Position numbers and translations under genes: made by a program
Source: Pseudomonadota bacterium
GTDB lineage: Bacteria; Myxococcota_A; Polyangia; Fen-1088
Length of the DNA: 13,810 bases
Reading direction: 5' to 3'
Assembly: GCA_023438785.1 (NCBI GenBank)
Contig: JAEXQJ010000264.1
Location: 1-13,810, forward strand
The notes under the pieces: model-generated
The model's database searches: none
The model's input: only the letters and a program-made list of their open reading frames with translations
What the model was told of the DNA's origin: nothing
Shown here: in pieces, positions 1 to 6,882 of the stretch
How the letters are laid out: every line of letters begins with the position of its first letter
Position numbering within the stretch: position 1 is the stretch's first letter

Positions 1-16
1 TCGCGGTACTCTCGCC

Positions 17-80
17 ATGTGGGGGCTTCCTCCGGATTGCTGTTGTCTTGCAACTTCACAATCAGGAATTGCCCCCACAT
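17..80. repeat. Imperfect 64-nt inverted repeat (long hairpin or cruciform)
   Basis: ATGTGGGGGC (17-26) is perfectly complementary to GCCCCCACAT (71-80). Inside it TTCCT (27-31) pairs with AGGAA (64-68) and GATTG (35-39) with CAATC (59-63), leaving a 3-nt bulge (32-34) and a 2-nt bulge (69-70). GTTG (42-45) and CAAC (51-54) can close the tip. That gives about 20 paired bases plus a tip stem in a stretch with no gene. It could be a terminator for something left of the window, an intergenic repeat element, or a small structured RNA. The sequence alone does not decide. Confidence 0.6.
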
Positions 81-94
81 TTTCAACCACTTAC

Positions 95-115
95 GCCGTG
101 ATCTCGGATCACGGT
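95..115 (-). terminator. Terminator-like hairpin after the HExxH lipoprotein gene
   Basis: CCGTGATC (96-103) and GATCACGG (107-114) form a perfect 8-bp stem with a 3-nt loop, extended by a G-T pair at 95/115. It begins a few bases past the stop codon of the minus-strand lipoprotein gene. No clear U-tract follows on the minus strand, so it may act as a weak or Rho-assisted terminator or as 3' end protection. Confidence 0.45.
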
Positions 116-118
116 CGG

Positions 119-1687
119 TCATTTAGCCCCGGGGGCCAGGGTCAGCGGGATCTGGTTCGCACCCGACCAACCCGGCAAGGTCCGGGCCTCTGGGGTCAGG
201 GTGCTGCCGCTCTGGGTGGTCGCCACGTAGCAGGTCGCGCTCCAGGGGTCGGGGGTCTTCCACGACGGCTGCCATTCGGCCTTGACGGAGAGTTTCCAGT
301 TGTCGTTGAGCAGCTTCTTGTAGGCCGCCTTCCACATGCCGAAGTCGCCAAAGGCCTGGCGTGCGCGGTATTCCTGGATCAGGCGGCGGGTCTGTGTGAC
401 GCCGATACCAGTGGCCACCTCGGCCAGATCTTGCAGCACGCGGCCGCTCTTGTTGGCGTAGCGCCAGATCCACGCGATGCTCTTCTCGCCCAGGATGACC
501 TCGAGGGCGTGAGGGAAGGTTTCGCCGTACTGGTTGCCCCCGAGGAGGTTGCGCCAGGTGCAGATCTGCTTGCCGTCGGAGCCGGTCATGTTCACGCGCT
601 CGGCGCAAGGGCCGCCAAAGCTGTCGTCCTGCAGCCAGCCCGAGTAGCACTCGATGGGCATGAAGGGCGCCAGCGCCGCGCCTGCGCTCAGGAATCCCAT
701 CTCGGTGGGCGCGCCACCGCCGCGTTTGCCCTCCATGGTGGCCTGCAGCCAGGTGTTGCCGCCCTCCTGAAACCAGCAGGCGTTCTTGCAACCGGGCATG
801 CTGGCCAGGATGGCGTGGATGCCCTCGTGGATCATGGCGCCCTGCTGGCTGGTCTTGTCCTTGTAGGTGCAGGCGGGATCGAAGCTGTACACCGGGTAGT
901 ACGAGGCCAGCACCATCGGGTGCCCGCCCACGCTGCTCTGCCAGCCGCCCAGCTCCGTGTTCGAGGCGCTGTCGGTGCACAGGCCCGAGCCGAAGAGATA
1001 GATGGCGCTGTAGTAGCCAGCGCGCGCCCGCGAATCGCGTGGCCAGCGCATGGTGTCCGAGATGTACGCGAAATCAGCGTTGAAACGATCGACCATGGGA
1101 ATCCACGCCGCCGAGGTCACCAGCGCGTTCTTGTTGGTCCCGTAGTAGAACGCCCACCAATCCTTGCTGTACGAGCCCGCGATGCTGTTGCAGTCCTTTG
1201 ACAGCTTACTGGGCGGGGTCAGCGTTCCGTATTCGTCCACGTAGTCGTAGGCGATGGTGGGGCTGTAGGGCGGCCAGGTGTAATCGGCCTCGCAGGCTCC
1301 GGAAAAGGCTCCGCCGTCCGGTGAGCCACCCTGCCCGGCTGAGCCGCCGTCCCGTGCCGTGCCGGTGCTTGAGCCGCCGGTTCCACCCGCGCCCGTGGCC
1401 TGGGCGCCCCCAGTGCCCCCCACGCCGGCCGTCCCGGATGGTGCGCCGGTCTCGCCTGCCCAGGCACCGCCGTTGACCACGGGGCCCGAACCGCCCCTAC
1501 CCGCAGGCACGGTACCACCGGCTCCCGCGCTGGACCCAGGGACGCTCTCAGAGACGCCGCCCGTCGCCCGCGCACCGCCTGTCCCCTGGTTGGCCCCAGC
1601 TCCACGCGAATCACAGCCCGCACCCCACAACAATGCAAGCCCAACCAGCGCCGAGTACCGAGACAGCTTTCCAATTTGTTCCCTCAT
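119..1687 (-). CDS. Putative secreted lipoprotein with HExxH (zincin-like) metallopeptidase motif
   Basis: The protein has 522 aa from the ATG at 1687. An AGGAG site at 1693-1697, 5 nt upstream, supports this start over the longer Arg-rich frame opening at 1963. Residues 5-24 are a hydrophobic signal ending in a Cys at 25 (GAGC, a loose lipobox), so export and lipid anchoring are inferred. Residues 29-129 are a Gly/Ala/Ser/Thr-rich linker typical of myxobacterial surface proteins. The folded part follows, rich in Trp, Tyr and Cys, with HEGIH at 287-291 and WFQEGG at 305-310. HExxH plus a nearby W-x-x-E-G is the arrangement of gluzincin peptidases, where the Glu (here 308) is the third zinc ligand. 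I do not recognise the exact family, and the substrate is unknown. Nothing next to it looks functionally linked. Confidence 0.75.
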   Translation of the reverse strand: MREQIGKLSRYSALVGLALLWGAGCDSRGAGANQGTGGARATGGVSESVPGSSAGAGGTVPAGRGGSGPVVNGGAWAGETGAPSGTAGVGGTGGAQATGAGGTGGSSTGTARDGGSAGQGGSPDGGAFSGACEADYTWPPYSPTIAYDYVDEYGTLTPPSKLSKDCNSIAGSYSKDWWAFYYGTNKNALVTSAAWIPMVDRFNADFAYISDTMRWPRDSRARAGYYSAIYLFGSGLCTDSASNTELGGWQSSVGGHPMVLASYYPVYSFDPACTYKDKTSQQGAMIHEGIHAILASMPGCKNACWFQEGGNTWLQATMEGKRGGGAPTEMGFLSAGAALAPFMPIECYSGWLQDDSFGGPCAERVNMTGSDGKQICTWRNLLGGNQYGETFPHALEVILGEKSIAWIWRYANKSGRVLQDLAEVATGIGVTQTRRLIQEYRARQAFGDFGMWKAAYKKLLNDNWKLSVKAEWQPSWKTPDPWSATCYVATTQSGSTLTPEARTLPGWSGANQIPLTLAPGAK

Positions 1688-2131
1688 CGATGCTCCTGGT
1701 CGCCGCCGGAAATGGCAGGCCTTCCATCTTACTCTTGGTGCCCGGACGACGGCATTGGCCCTCTCCCCGTCGTGAGGTCCCAAGCAACAGGGCCCTTGCA
1801 TGCGTCCTCGAGGTCGTTCCACAGGAGGCCGCCGATCCCTTGGGTCGTCGCGGCGTCCGCAACCGGGTCGGCTGGACGAACCTCGAGGGGAACATGAACT
1901 CGCTGCCCCTGAATGCAAACCTGGAAGGGGAAGCTGGAGGACTCTCAGTCGCTCCAGGAGCAAGCCTATGTTGTACGAACCTTCGGTGTAGCGCTCTCGG
2001 GCGACTGGATCTCGCTGTGTCCCGCGGGATCGGCTTGCGGCAGGACCACAGGTGTGCCATCGGCGGGCCGCCTCACACAGGGCGAAGCGGCCCAGCGTTC
2101 CGACCGGTCCTAAGCGTCGGTCGTTCGCGCG
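1688..2131. other. 444-nt stretch without a credible gene
   Basis: This is the upstream side of the HExxH lipoprotein gene and the downstream side of the MYXO-CTERM remnant. All open frames here are short, lack ribosome sites, have mixed codon use and match no family I know. The only pattern is two CCTCGAGG palindromes (1806-1813, 1881-1888), which may be chance, and a weak 6-bp stem CGACCG/CGGTCG (2101-2106, 2118-2123). The lipoprotein promoter must lie near 1700-1800, but no convincing -35/-10 pair is visible. The region may be decayed coding sequence. Confidence 0.5.
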
Positions 2132-2443
2132 TCACTCATGGCCCCGGCTTCGCCACGCGCGCCGCCCGATGAGCAGGCCGAGCAAGCCGAGCGGGGCGAG
2201 CAGTCCGTCGTGGCCCGGGGAGGCGGTCAGCCGGCACGAACAGCCCGAGGAATCCGACGCCGCCGCGACAGTGCCTCCGGAACGTGAGCCGCCACTTCCC
2301 CCCGCATTCCCGCCCGCCCCAGCGCCGCCCGCGCCTGTACCGCCGGTTGCGACGCGGCCGCCGCCGCCCGATGAGGTGCCGCCCTGACCACCGCCGCCAG
2401 CTGGGCTACCTCCCACACTGCCGCCCGCGGAGAGGTCGAGAGT
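2132..2443 (-). pseudogene. C-terminal remnant of a MYXO-CTERM surface protein
   Basis: The open frame, read right to left, begins immediately after a TAG at 2444-2446 and ends at the TGA at 2132-2134. It has no ATG, and its first possible start is a GTG at 2416 with no signal peptide. It encodes a Gly/Ser/Thr-rich linker, then GCSC (residues 58-61 counted from the GTG), a hydrophobic stretch around 70-83 (GLLAPLGLLGLLIG) and an Arg-rich end (RRAWRSR). This three-part tail is the MYXO-CTERM sorting signal, normally at the C-terminus of large exported proteins processed at the cell surface. The catalytic or binding body that should precede it is absent: upstream in the same frame is another stop (2471-2473) and no recognisable domain. 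I infer a 5'-truncated gene left by deletion. Confidence 0.7.
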
Positions 2444-2458
2444 CTATGCCGCATAGAC
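2442..2458. promoter_or_regulatory. Perfect 17-bp palindrome, operator-like
   Basis: GTCTATGC (2442-2449) and GCATAGAC (2451-2458) are perfect 8-bp inverted repeats around a single central C. The size and compactness fit a binding site for a dimeric repressor (TetR- or GntR-like). It contains the TAG that closes the upstream side of the MYXO-CTERM remnant and is more AT-rich than its surroundings. The nearest downstream plus-strand gene starts about 370 nt away, so its target is unclear. Confidence 0.4.
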
Positions 2459-2825
2459 ACAGCGGGCTAGTTACGGCTTTGGTCCAGACCGAACCCGGAA
2501 CACAGACTCGCTCCACGCGCGCTCGGGCGCGGGTTGGGCGCTCGCCAGATCGAGAAAGCCGTGCCCAGCCCGCCGGCGTGCCTGGAGTCTCCGCTGGCGA
2601 CGCCCAGATCGGATGCCAGAATCCTCTCGTACCGTTCCTCGGCGCCTCGGCGCGCGGGCTGCGATTCGCGAAGAGACCGGTTCGAAAACCGTTACGGGAT
2701 TCATTCCGTCCGTTGGCAGAGCGGGGGTGTTTCTGACAACGGTCGAGAGGGGCTCGATGCGAGGCGGTCAGTCTCGCGAGAGTCCCGCTTTACTTTGCCG
2801 GCCTCGGGTGCGATGCCCAATCGCA
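2459..2825. other. Non-coding stretch upstream of the exported protein
   Basis: No gene is supported here. It holds two small adjacent hairpins, CGGTT/AACCG with a CGAA loop (2678-2691) and ACGGGA/TTCCGT with one G-T pair (2694-2709), and a perfect palindrome TCTCGCGAGA (2772-2781). A GAGG site at 2747-2750 precedes an in-frame ATG at 2757, an alternative start for the exported protein. The codons between 2757 and 2826 are rich in A/T third positions (TTA, CGA, CCA), unlike the gene proper. I therefore treat this as a leader. Confidence 0.4.
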
Positions 2826-3665
2826 ATGATGTTTATTCCTTCGTCTGCCCTGCCGTTGATCCTGATCCTGGCCACCAGCGCTGCGGCGCGAGCCGAGGAG
2901 GCGGCGCCTGCCTATGACGTCTACCAGGTGAACCTGAATGCCCGGGACTGCAAGGTCACGACGTTGGTGAACGGGAAGGCGGAGGAGATGCTGTCAGGGG
3001 ACGGGACGCACGGCCTGACGAGTGCGATCTCGCTAAGCGGCTCGGGGCGGGCCAAGCCGTACACCATCACCCTCAAGTTGAGTTCCCTGGGCAAGGACCC
3101 GTGGGTTTCGCTGAACGTGGTGGGCGCCTCTGAGGACCAAGTGGTGGATACCCTGGCCCGGGGAAACGTGCTGTCGCTGGCTTGGGACGCGGAGGCGATC
3201 CGGGCCGCCAAGAAGAAGGTATTCACCGTCAGGTGGCTGGCGCGTTGGCACAAAAAGGCCGACGACAAGCCCGCGGCGGGGCTGTCTGATCGGGATCGCG
3301 AGGTCCTGCTGACCTACGGCCGGAATCTGCTCAAAATGTACCAGGAGCGCAACGGCGCGGCCTTCGCGACCGAGTTGCTTCCCCTGGCCAAGACGCGCGC
3401 GCCCGCCGGGACCAGCGAGGAGGAGATGAAGCGTGAGGTTCGCCAGGAATTCGACAAGCTGTTCACGGACTCGGCGCTGAAGCCGGTGGATGCGCGTCAG
3501 GTGGAGCTCATGCCGGTGCGAGAAGGCAAGGAGTACCGGCTGGTCGTGGCCGGGGACCCCATGATCCACATCCGCCGCAAGTCGGCCGGCGATGCGTTCG
3601 AGCCCATCGAGATCTGTGTCGCGCTGGTGGATGGTAAGCCGCAGATCGTGCGGATCGGGGACTGA
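2826..3665 (+). CDS. Exported protein of unknown function
   Basis: The protein has 279 aa from the first ATG of an ATGATG pair. Residues 1-23 form a normal signal peptide with a long Ile/Leu core ending Ala-Arg-Ala before Glu-Glu, so it is predicted to be periplasmic or secreted. I do not recognise the family. The N-terminal half (about 30-125) is beta-rich with alternating hydrophobic residues and one Cys. A basic Lys/Trp/Arg segment follows (about 127-145). The last 125 residues contain two charged helices and end in a strand-turn pattern (VDGKPQIVRIGD) like small alpha+beta NTF2-type domains, which is only an impression. No ribosome site precedes this ATG. An in-frame ATG at 2757 has one but would give a 46-aa signal with atypical codons. 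It stands alone and converges with the diguanylate cyclase gene. Confidence 0.75.
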   Translation: MMFIPSSALPLILILATSAAARAEEAAPAYDVYQVNLNARDCKVTTLVNGKAEEMLSGDGTHGLTSAISLSGSGRAKPYTITLKLSSLGKDPWVSLNVVGASEDQVVDTLARGNVLSLAWDAEAIRAAKKKVFTVRWLARWHKKADDKPAAGLSDRDREVLLTYGRNLLKMYQERNGAAFATELLPLAKTRAPAGTSEEEMKREVRQEFDKLFTDSALKPVDARQVELMPVREGKEYRLVVAGDPMIHIRRKSAGDAFEPIEICVALVDGKPQIVRIGD

Positions 3666-3697
3666 ATCGCTCGTCCCCGAAGCCCCCTCATGCCCCC

Positions 3698-3716
3698 GAT
3701 GGCCTCGCGTGCCATT
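3698..3716. terminator. Weak hairpin between convergent genes
   Basis: ATGGC (3699-3703) and GCCAT (3711-3715) form a 5-bp stem with a 7-nt loop, extended by a G-T pair. It lies in the 52-nt gap between the stops of the exported protein and the diguanylate cyclase. The stem is short and there is no strong T-run, so the call is tentative. Confidence 0.2.
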
Positions 3717-3717
3717 G

Positions 3718-4653
3718 CTATTCGACGGTTGCCTTGTTTCGACCGTTGTTCTTGCTCTGGTACATCAGCATGTCGGCGCGGCGGACCCAGGTTTCGGCGG
3801 TGTCGCCCTCGGCGATCGGCGTTCCACCGATCGAGACGGTGACGGCGAGCGAGCCTCCAGTCACGCGCAAGCTCGAGTTCTCGACGAGCATGCGCAGCTT
3901 GTCGGCAATGCGCAGAAGTGTCCCGCCATCCGGGACGTCGTTGAGGATGGCGAGGAACTCGTCTCCGCCCCAGCGGCCGGTCGTGTCGGTGGCACGCAAA
4001 GCGTGCCGGACAGTCCTGGCCACCATCTGCAGAATCTGGTCGCCCACCTCGTGTCCGTGGGTGTCGTTGATCGCCTTGAATCTGTCCACGTCCACAAAGA
4101 GAAGCGCGGACCTCGCTTCGCTTCGCTCGAACTCGGCGATGGCGGCGGACAATCGACCTTCCAGATGCTTGCGGTTGCCAATGCCCGTGAGGTCATCAGT
4201 GAATGCCACACGGCGCATTTCGTTCAGTTGGCGCCGGGCCGAATCCGCGTTGGAGTTGGAGCTGAAGGTCTCGATCGCACCGAGGATCGCACCCTCCGCA
4301 TCCCGGAGTGGCGTCGCACGCACGAATACCGGGACGCGGTGGCCGTCCGCGTGGTGCAGATAGACCTCGGCCTCGCGCGGAACGCCGTCTTTCATGACCG
4401 CAGCCAGAGGGCATTGCTCTCCGCAGAGCTCAACACCGTTGCTGGTGACATGGTTGAGGATGTTGTCCCGACACGGACGCCCGGTCGCCTTCTCCGCCGA
4501 ATAGCCGGTGATGCGTTCGGCGCCCTTGTTCCAGTAGGTAATGATGCGATTTCGATCGACGAAGTAGATCCCGTCATGCAAGTTGTCGATGAGATCGCGG
4601 TAGAATTTTTCGTCTGGCACCAGACTCCCGAGTGTCGCCCGCAGGGGACACAT
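3718..4653 (-). CDS. PAS-GGDEF diguanylate cyclase
   Basis: The protein has 311 aa and no signal or membrane segment, so it is cytosolic. Residues 14-130 are a PAS sensor domain (NLHDGIYFVD...ITYWNKGAERITGYS). Residues 150-311 are a GGDEF domain with DDLTGIGNR (153-161), the intact catalytic loop GGDEF (229-233) and an inhibitory I-site RATD (220-223) exactly five residues before it. An active, product-inhibited enzyme making cyclic di-GMP from two GTP is expected. The PAS domain carries three cysteines (61, 77, 81) in an insertion of the form C-DNIL-HV-G-LC-x3-CPL. I recall similar insertions in other bacterial PAS-GGDEF proteins, where they may bind a ligand or metal. A GTG at 4620 preceded by GGGAG is a plausible alternative start, giving 300 aa. 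It lies 86 nt after polX on the same strand. Confidence 0.93.
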   Translation of the reverse strand: MCPLRATLGSLVPDEKFYRDLIDNLHDGIYFVDRNRIITYWNKGAERITGYSAEKATGRPCRDNILNHVTSNGVELCGEQCPLAAVMKDGVPREAEVYLHHADGHRVPVFVRATPLRDAEGAILGAIETFSSNSNADSARRQLNEMRRVAFTDDLTGIGNRKHLEGRLSAAIAEFERSEARSALLFVDVDRFKAINDTHGHEVGDQILQMVARTVRHALRATDTTGRWGGDEFLAILNDVPDGGTLLRIADKLRMLVENSSLRVTGGSLAVTVSIGGTPIAEGDTAETWVRRADMLMYQSKNNGRNKATVE

Positions 4654-4739
4654 CCATCAGGTCGGAGGGTTGCGGGGCCGACTGAAGCGTCTCCGTTCCA
4701 GCTCCCTTCGCGTCAATCGCCCCAGCGAGGCTGTTCAGC

Positions 4740-6455
4740 TCAGCGCCGCCGCCGCCAAGCTCGTAACGCGGGCCAATCCCAGGTGTTGAGCACGTCTTGC
4801 TTGCGCAGCCAGCCCCGGCGAGCCACCCAGACCCCGAAGAAGAGGTTGCCGAGTTGGCTCTCGTGATGGGCGTCGCTGGAGATGGCCAGCTTCACGCCAT
4901 GCTCGGCGGCCTGGCGGCACATGCGATCGTTCAGGTCGAGGCGATCGGGCATGGCGTTCACCTCCAGAGCCACGCCCTCGTCGCGACACGCCTGTAGCAC
5001 GCGATCGAAGTCGAACTCGTAGGGGTCGCGCCCGCCGAGCTGTCGCCCCGTGGGGTGACCGATGACATCCACCACGCCCGAGCGGATTGCGGCCAGCAGG
5101 CGCTCGGTGAGGCGCTCGGGCGGATCGTGCAGCCGGCTGTGGATGCTGGCCACCACCCAGTCCAGGCCCGCCAGGATCTCGCGCGGCAAATCCAGGCTGC
5201 CGTCGTTCAGGATGTCCACCTCGATGCCGGCCAACAGACGCGGCTCGTCGCCGTGCTGGCGGCTGAATGTGCGCACACGCTCGGCGTGCGCCATGAGCTG
5301 CTCCGCACTGAGGCCGAGCGGCCGCGAGCGCGAGTGATCCGTGATGGCCAGATAGCGTCGACCCAGGCGCCGGGCCTGCCCTGCCATCTCGGCCAGGGTC
5401 GAGCGCCCGTCGGAGGAGGCGTTGGAGTGCACATGCAAATCGCCGCGCAGATCGTCCACCTCGATCAGCCGAGGCAACTGCCCCGCCTCGGCCGCCTCGA
5501 TCTCGCCCGCGCCCTCACGCAACTCGGGGGCGATGAAGGGCAAGCCCACCGCGCGAAAGACATCCTCCTCGTGCAGGCCACCCAGCCGGTGGTCCTCGCG
5601 GTCGAAGACCCCGTACTCGTTGAGCTTGATCCCGCGGCGCACGGCCCGCGTGCGCAACGCGATGTTGTGCTCCTTGCTGCCCGTGAAGTAGTGCAGGGCC
5701 GCCCCAAAGGCCTCGGGCGGCACCACGCGAACGTCGACCTGGAGTCCCGAGCCGAGGCGCAGCGAGGTTTTGGTGGGGCCCTCGGCCACCACGCCCGCCA
5801 CACCGGGAAGCTGCCGTACGCGTCGGGCGATGGCCTCCGCGTCGGTGGCAGCCACCAGCAAATCTACGTCGCCCACCGTTTCCCGTCGTCGGCGCAGGCT
5901 GCCCGCGGCCTCAGCGGCCGCCACGCCCGGCACACGCCGCAACTCGGTCAACAGGCCCTGGGCGCGATCCAGCGCCTCGTGTAGAGGCGTCCGCCCACGC
6001 CGGGCTCGATGGCGTTCGATGGCCAGCAGCAGGGCGTGCACGCGCGCCGCTCCCATGCGCGGAACATCCAAGATGCGTCCACTGCGACAGGCCGCCTCCA
6101 GCTCGTCCACGTCGTTGATGTTGAGCGCCTTCCACACCGCGGCCGCAGTCTTGGGCCCCACGCCTTCGATCTTCATGACCTCGAGCAGGCCGGGAGGCAT
6201 ACGTTCCGCCATCTCGCGGTGCTCGGGGAAGTCGCCACGTTCCAGGATGTCGCCGATATGCGTGAACATGCGGCTGCCGATGCCGGCCACGGTCTTCAGC
6301 TCGCCGCTGTTCCACATCTCGCGCGCCGGCCGGGCCAGCCCATCCACCGCCTGGGCCGCCTGCCGGTAGGCACGCACCTTGAACGGACTCTCGCCACAAA
6401 GATCCAAAAGGTCCGCCATCTCGGCCAGCAAACGAGAGACGTCGGAGTTCTGCAT
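4740..6455 (-). CDS. polX: DNA polymerase/3'-5' exonuclease PolX
   Basis: The protein has 571 aa, the usual length for bacterial family X polymerases with a C-terminal PHP domain. Residues 1-150 hold the helix-hairpin-helix DNA-binding repeats (VAGIGSRM 56-63, IEGVGPKTA 96-104, VPRMGAARV 131-139). The polymerase palm follows with GSLRRR (185-190), the metal-binding pair in GDVD (D196, D198) and the third acidic residue D241. The PHP nuclease domain has DLHVHS (339-344), TDHS (372-375), GIEVD (410-414), IHS (438-440), GHP (466-468), EVN (498-500) and SSDAH (526-530), all metal ligands present. Family members fill gaps in base excision repair. The start has a GAGG site overlapping the stop of the holin-family gene 6 nt upstream, so the two are probably co-transcribed and coupled. 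Confidence 0.96.
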   Translation of the reverse strand: MQNSDVSRLLAEMADLLDLCGESPFKVRAYRQAAQAVDGLARPAREMWNSGELKTVAGIGSRMFTHIGDILERGDFPEHREMAERMPPGLLEVMKIEGVGPKTAAAVWKALNINDVDELEAACRSGRILDVPRMGAARVHALLLAIERHRARRGRTPLHEALDRAQGLLTELRRVPGVAAAEAAGSLRRRRETVGDVDLLVAATDAEAIARRVRQLPGVAGVVAEGPTKTSLRLGSGLQVDVRVVPPEAFGAALHYFTGSKEHNIALRTRAVRRGIKLNEYGVFDREDHRLGGLHEEDVFRAVGLPFIAPELREGAGEIEAAEAGQLPRLIEVDDLRGDLHVHSNASSDGRSTLAEMAGQARRLGRRYLAITDHSRSRPLGLSAEQLMAHAERVRTFSRQHGDEPRLLAGIEVDILNDGSLDLPREILAGLDWVVASIHSRLHDPPERLTERLLAAIRSGVVDVIGHPTGRQLGGRDPYEFDFDRVLQACRDEGVALEVNAMPDRLDLNDRMCRQAAEHGVKLAISSDAHHESQLGNLFFGVWVARRGWLRKQDVLNTWDWPALRAWRRRR

Positions 6456-6461
6456 GGAACC

Positions 6462-6812
6462 TCAGCGCCACCACGGTCCCGTGATGAACCATGTCACGAC
6501 GACCGAAACCAGGGACACGACCAGGGCCCCCGCAACCGCTGCGCCAAATGACGAAACCGAGAAGCCTGGTACCAGGGCCGCCGCCAGCGCGAAGGCGATG
6601 CCGTTCACCACCAGGAGAAACAGCCCCATGGTGAAAACGGTCAAGGGCAAGGTGAGCAGGAGCAGCAAGGGACGCACGGTGGCGTTCATCAGGCCTAGGG
6701 CCAACGAGGCCAACACCAACACCGCCGCGGAGTCCACGCGCACCCCCGGAACCAGCCGCCGCGCCACCGCCAGCCCCAGCGAGCTCAGCAGCCACTGCAC
6801 CACGAAGCCCAT
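6462..6812 (-). CDS. Phage-holin-family (YvlD-like) small membrane protein
   Basis: The protein has 116 aa from the ATG at 6812. The frame extends upstream to 6908 but would then cover the divergent ABC gene start, and the added residues are not membrane-like. It has four predicted membrane segments (about 3-21, 28-45, 47-77 and 88-112). The central pattern N-x3-RP-L...TLPLTVFTMGLF...VN (43-70) is characteristic of the Phage_holin_4_2/YvlD family. Despite the name these are ordinary chromosomal inner-membrane proteins of unknown function, not proven holins. It is the first gene before polX, 6 nt apart, and is divergent from the ABC exporter across about 70 nt. Confidence 0.88.
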   Translation of the reverse strand: MGFVVQWLLSSLGLAVARRLVPGVRVDSAAVLVLASLALGLMNATVRPLLLLLTLPLTVFTMGLFLLVVNGIAFALAAALVPGFSVSSFGAAVAGALVVSLVSVVVTWFITGPWWR

Positions 6813-6882
6813 AAATAAGCCTGGCTCAGACGACAACGGGCGCCAAGCGCAACTGGTTGGTAACCTTACGACGGATATCGAC
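6813..6882. promoter_or_regulatory. Divergent promoter region, holin-polX and ABC exporter
   Basis: These 70 nt separate two divergently transcribed units, so promoters for both should overlap here. No clear -35/-10 or sigma54 element is visible. GGTT and AACC (6856-6866) form a 4-bp inverted repeat just upstream of the ABC ATPase start. Confidence 0.35.

Noticed and set aside
17..1201. Long plus-strand open frame of 394 codons
   Set aside because: It is antisense to the HExxH lipoprotein gene, with no family match and His/Ala/Val-rich composition typical of high-GC shadows.
1688..1963. N-terminal extension of the HExxH lipoprotein gene by 92 residues
   Set aside because: The extension is Arg/Pro-rich without conservation signs, and the internal ATG at 1687 has both a ribosome site and a signal peptide.
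2052..2387. Plus-strand Pro-rich frame of 111 codons
   Set aside because: It is the complement of the Gly-rich linker of the MYXO-CTERM remnant, in which GGC codons read as GCC/CCG.
2660..2710. Possible tRNA T-arm (GGTTCGAAAACC)
   Set aside because: No matching acceptor, D-arm or anticodon stem can be laid out around it. It folds as two small independent hairpins.
6462..6812. Phage lysis cassette suggested by the holin-family name
   Set aside because: No endolysin, phage structural gene or integrase is nearby, and YvlD-like proteins are ordinary chromosomal membrane proteins.
6379..6882. Upstream extension of the ABC ATPase frame
   Set aside because: It lies antisense to the holin-family gene and the start of polX, and its translation is low-complexity Thr/Arg-rich. 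The ABC domain begins at the GTG at 6883.
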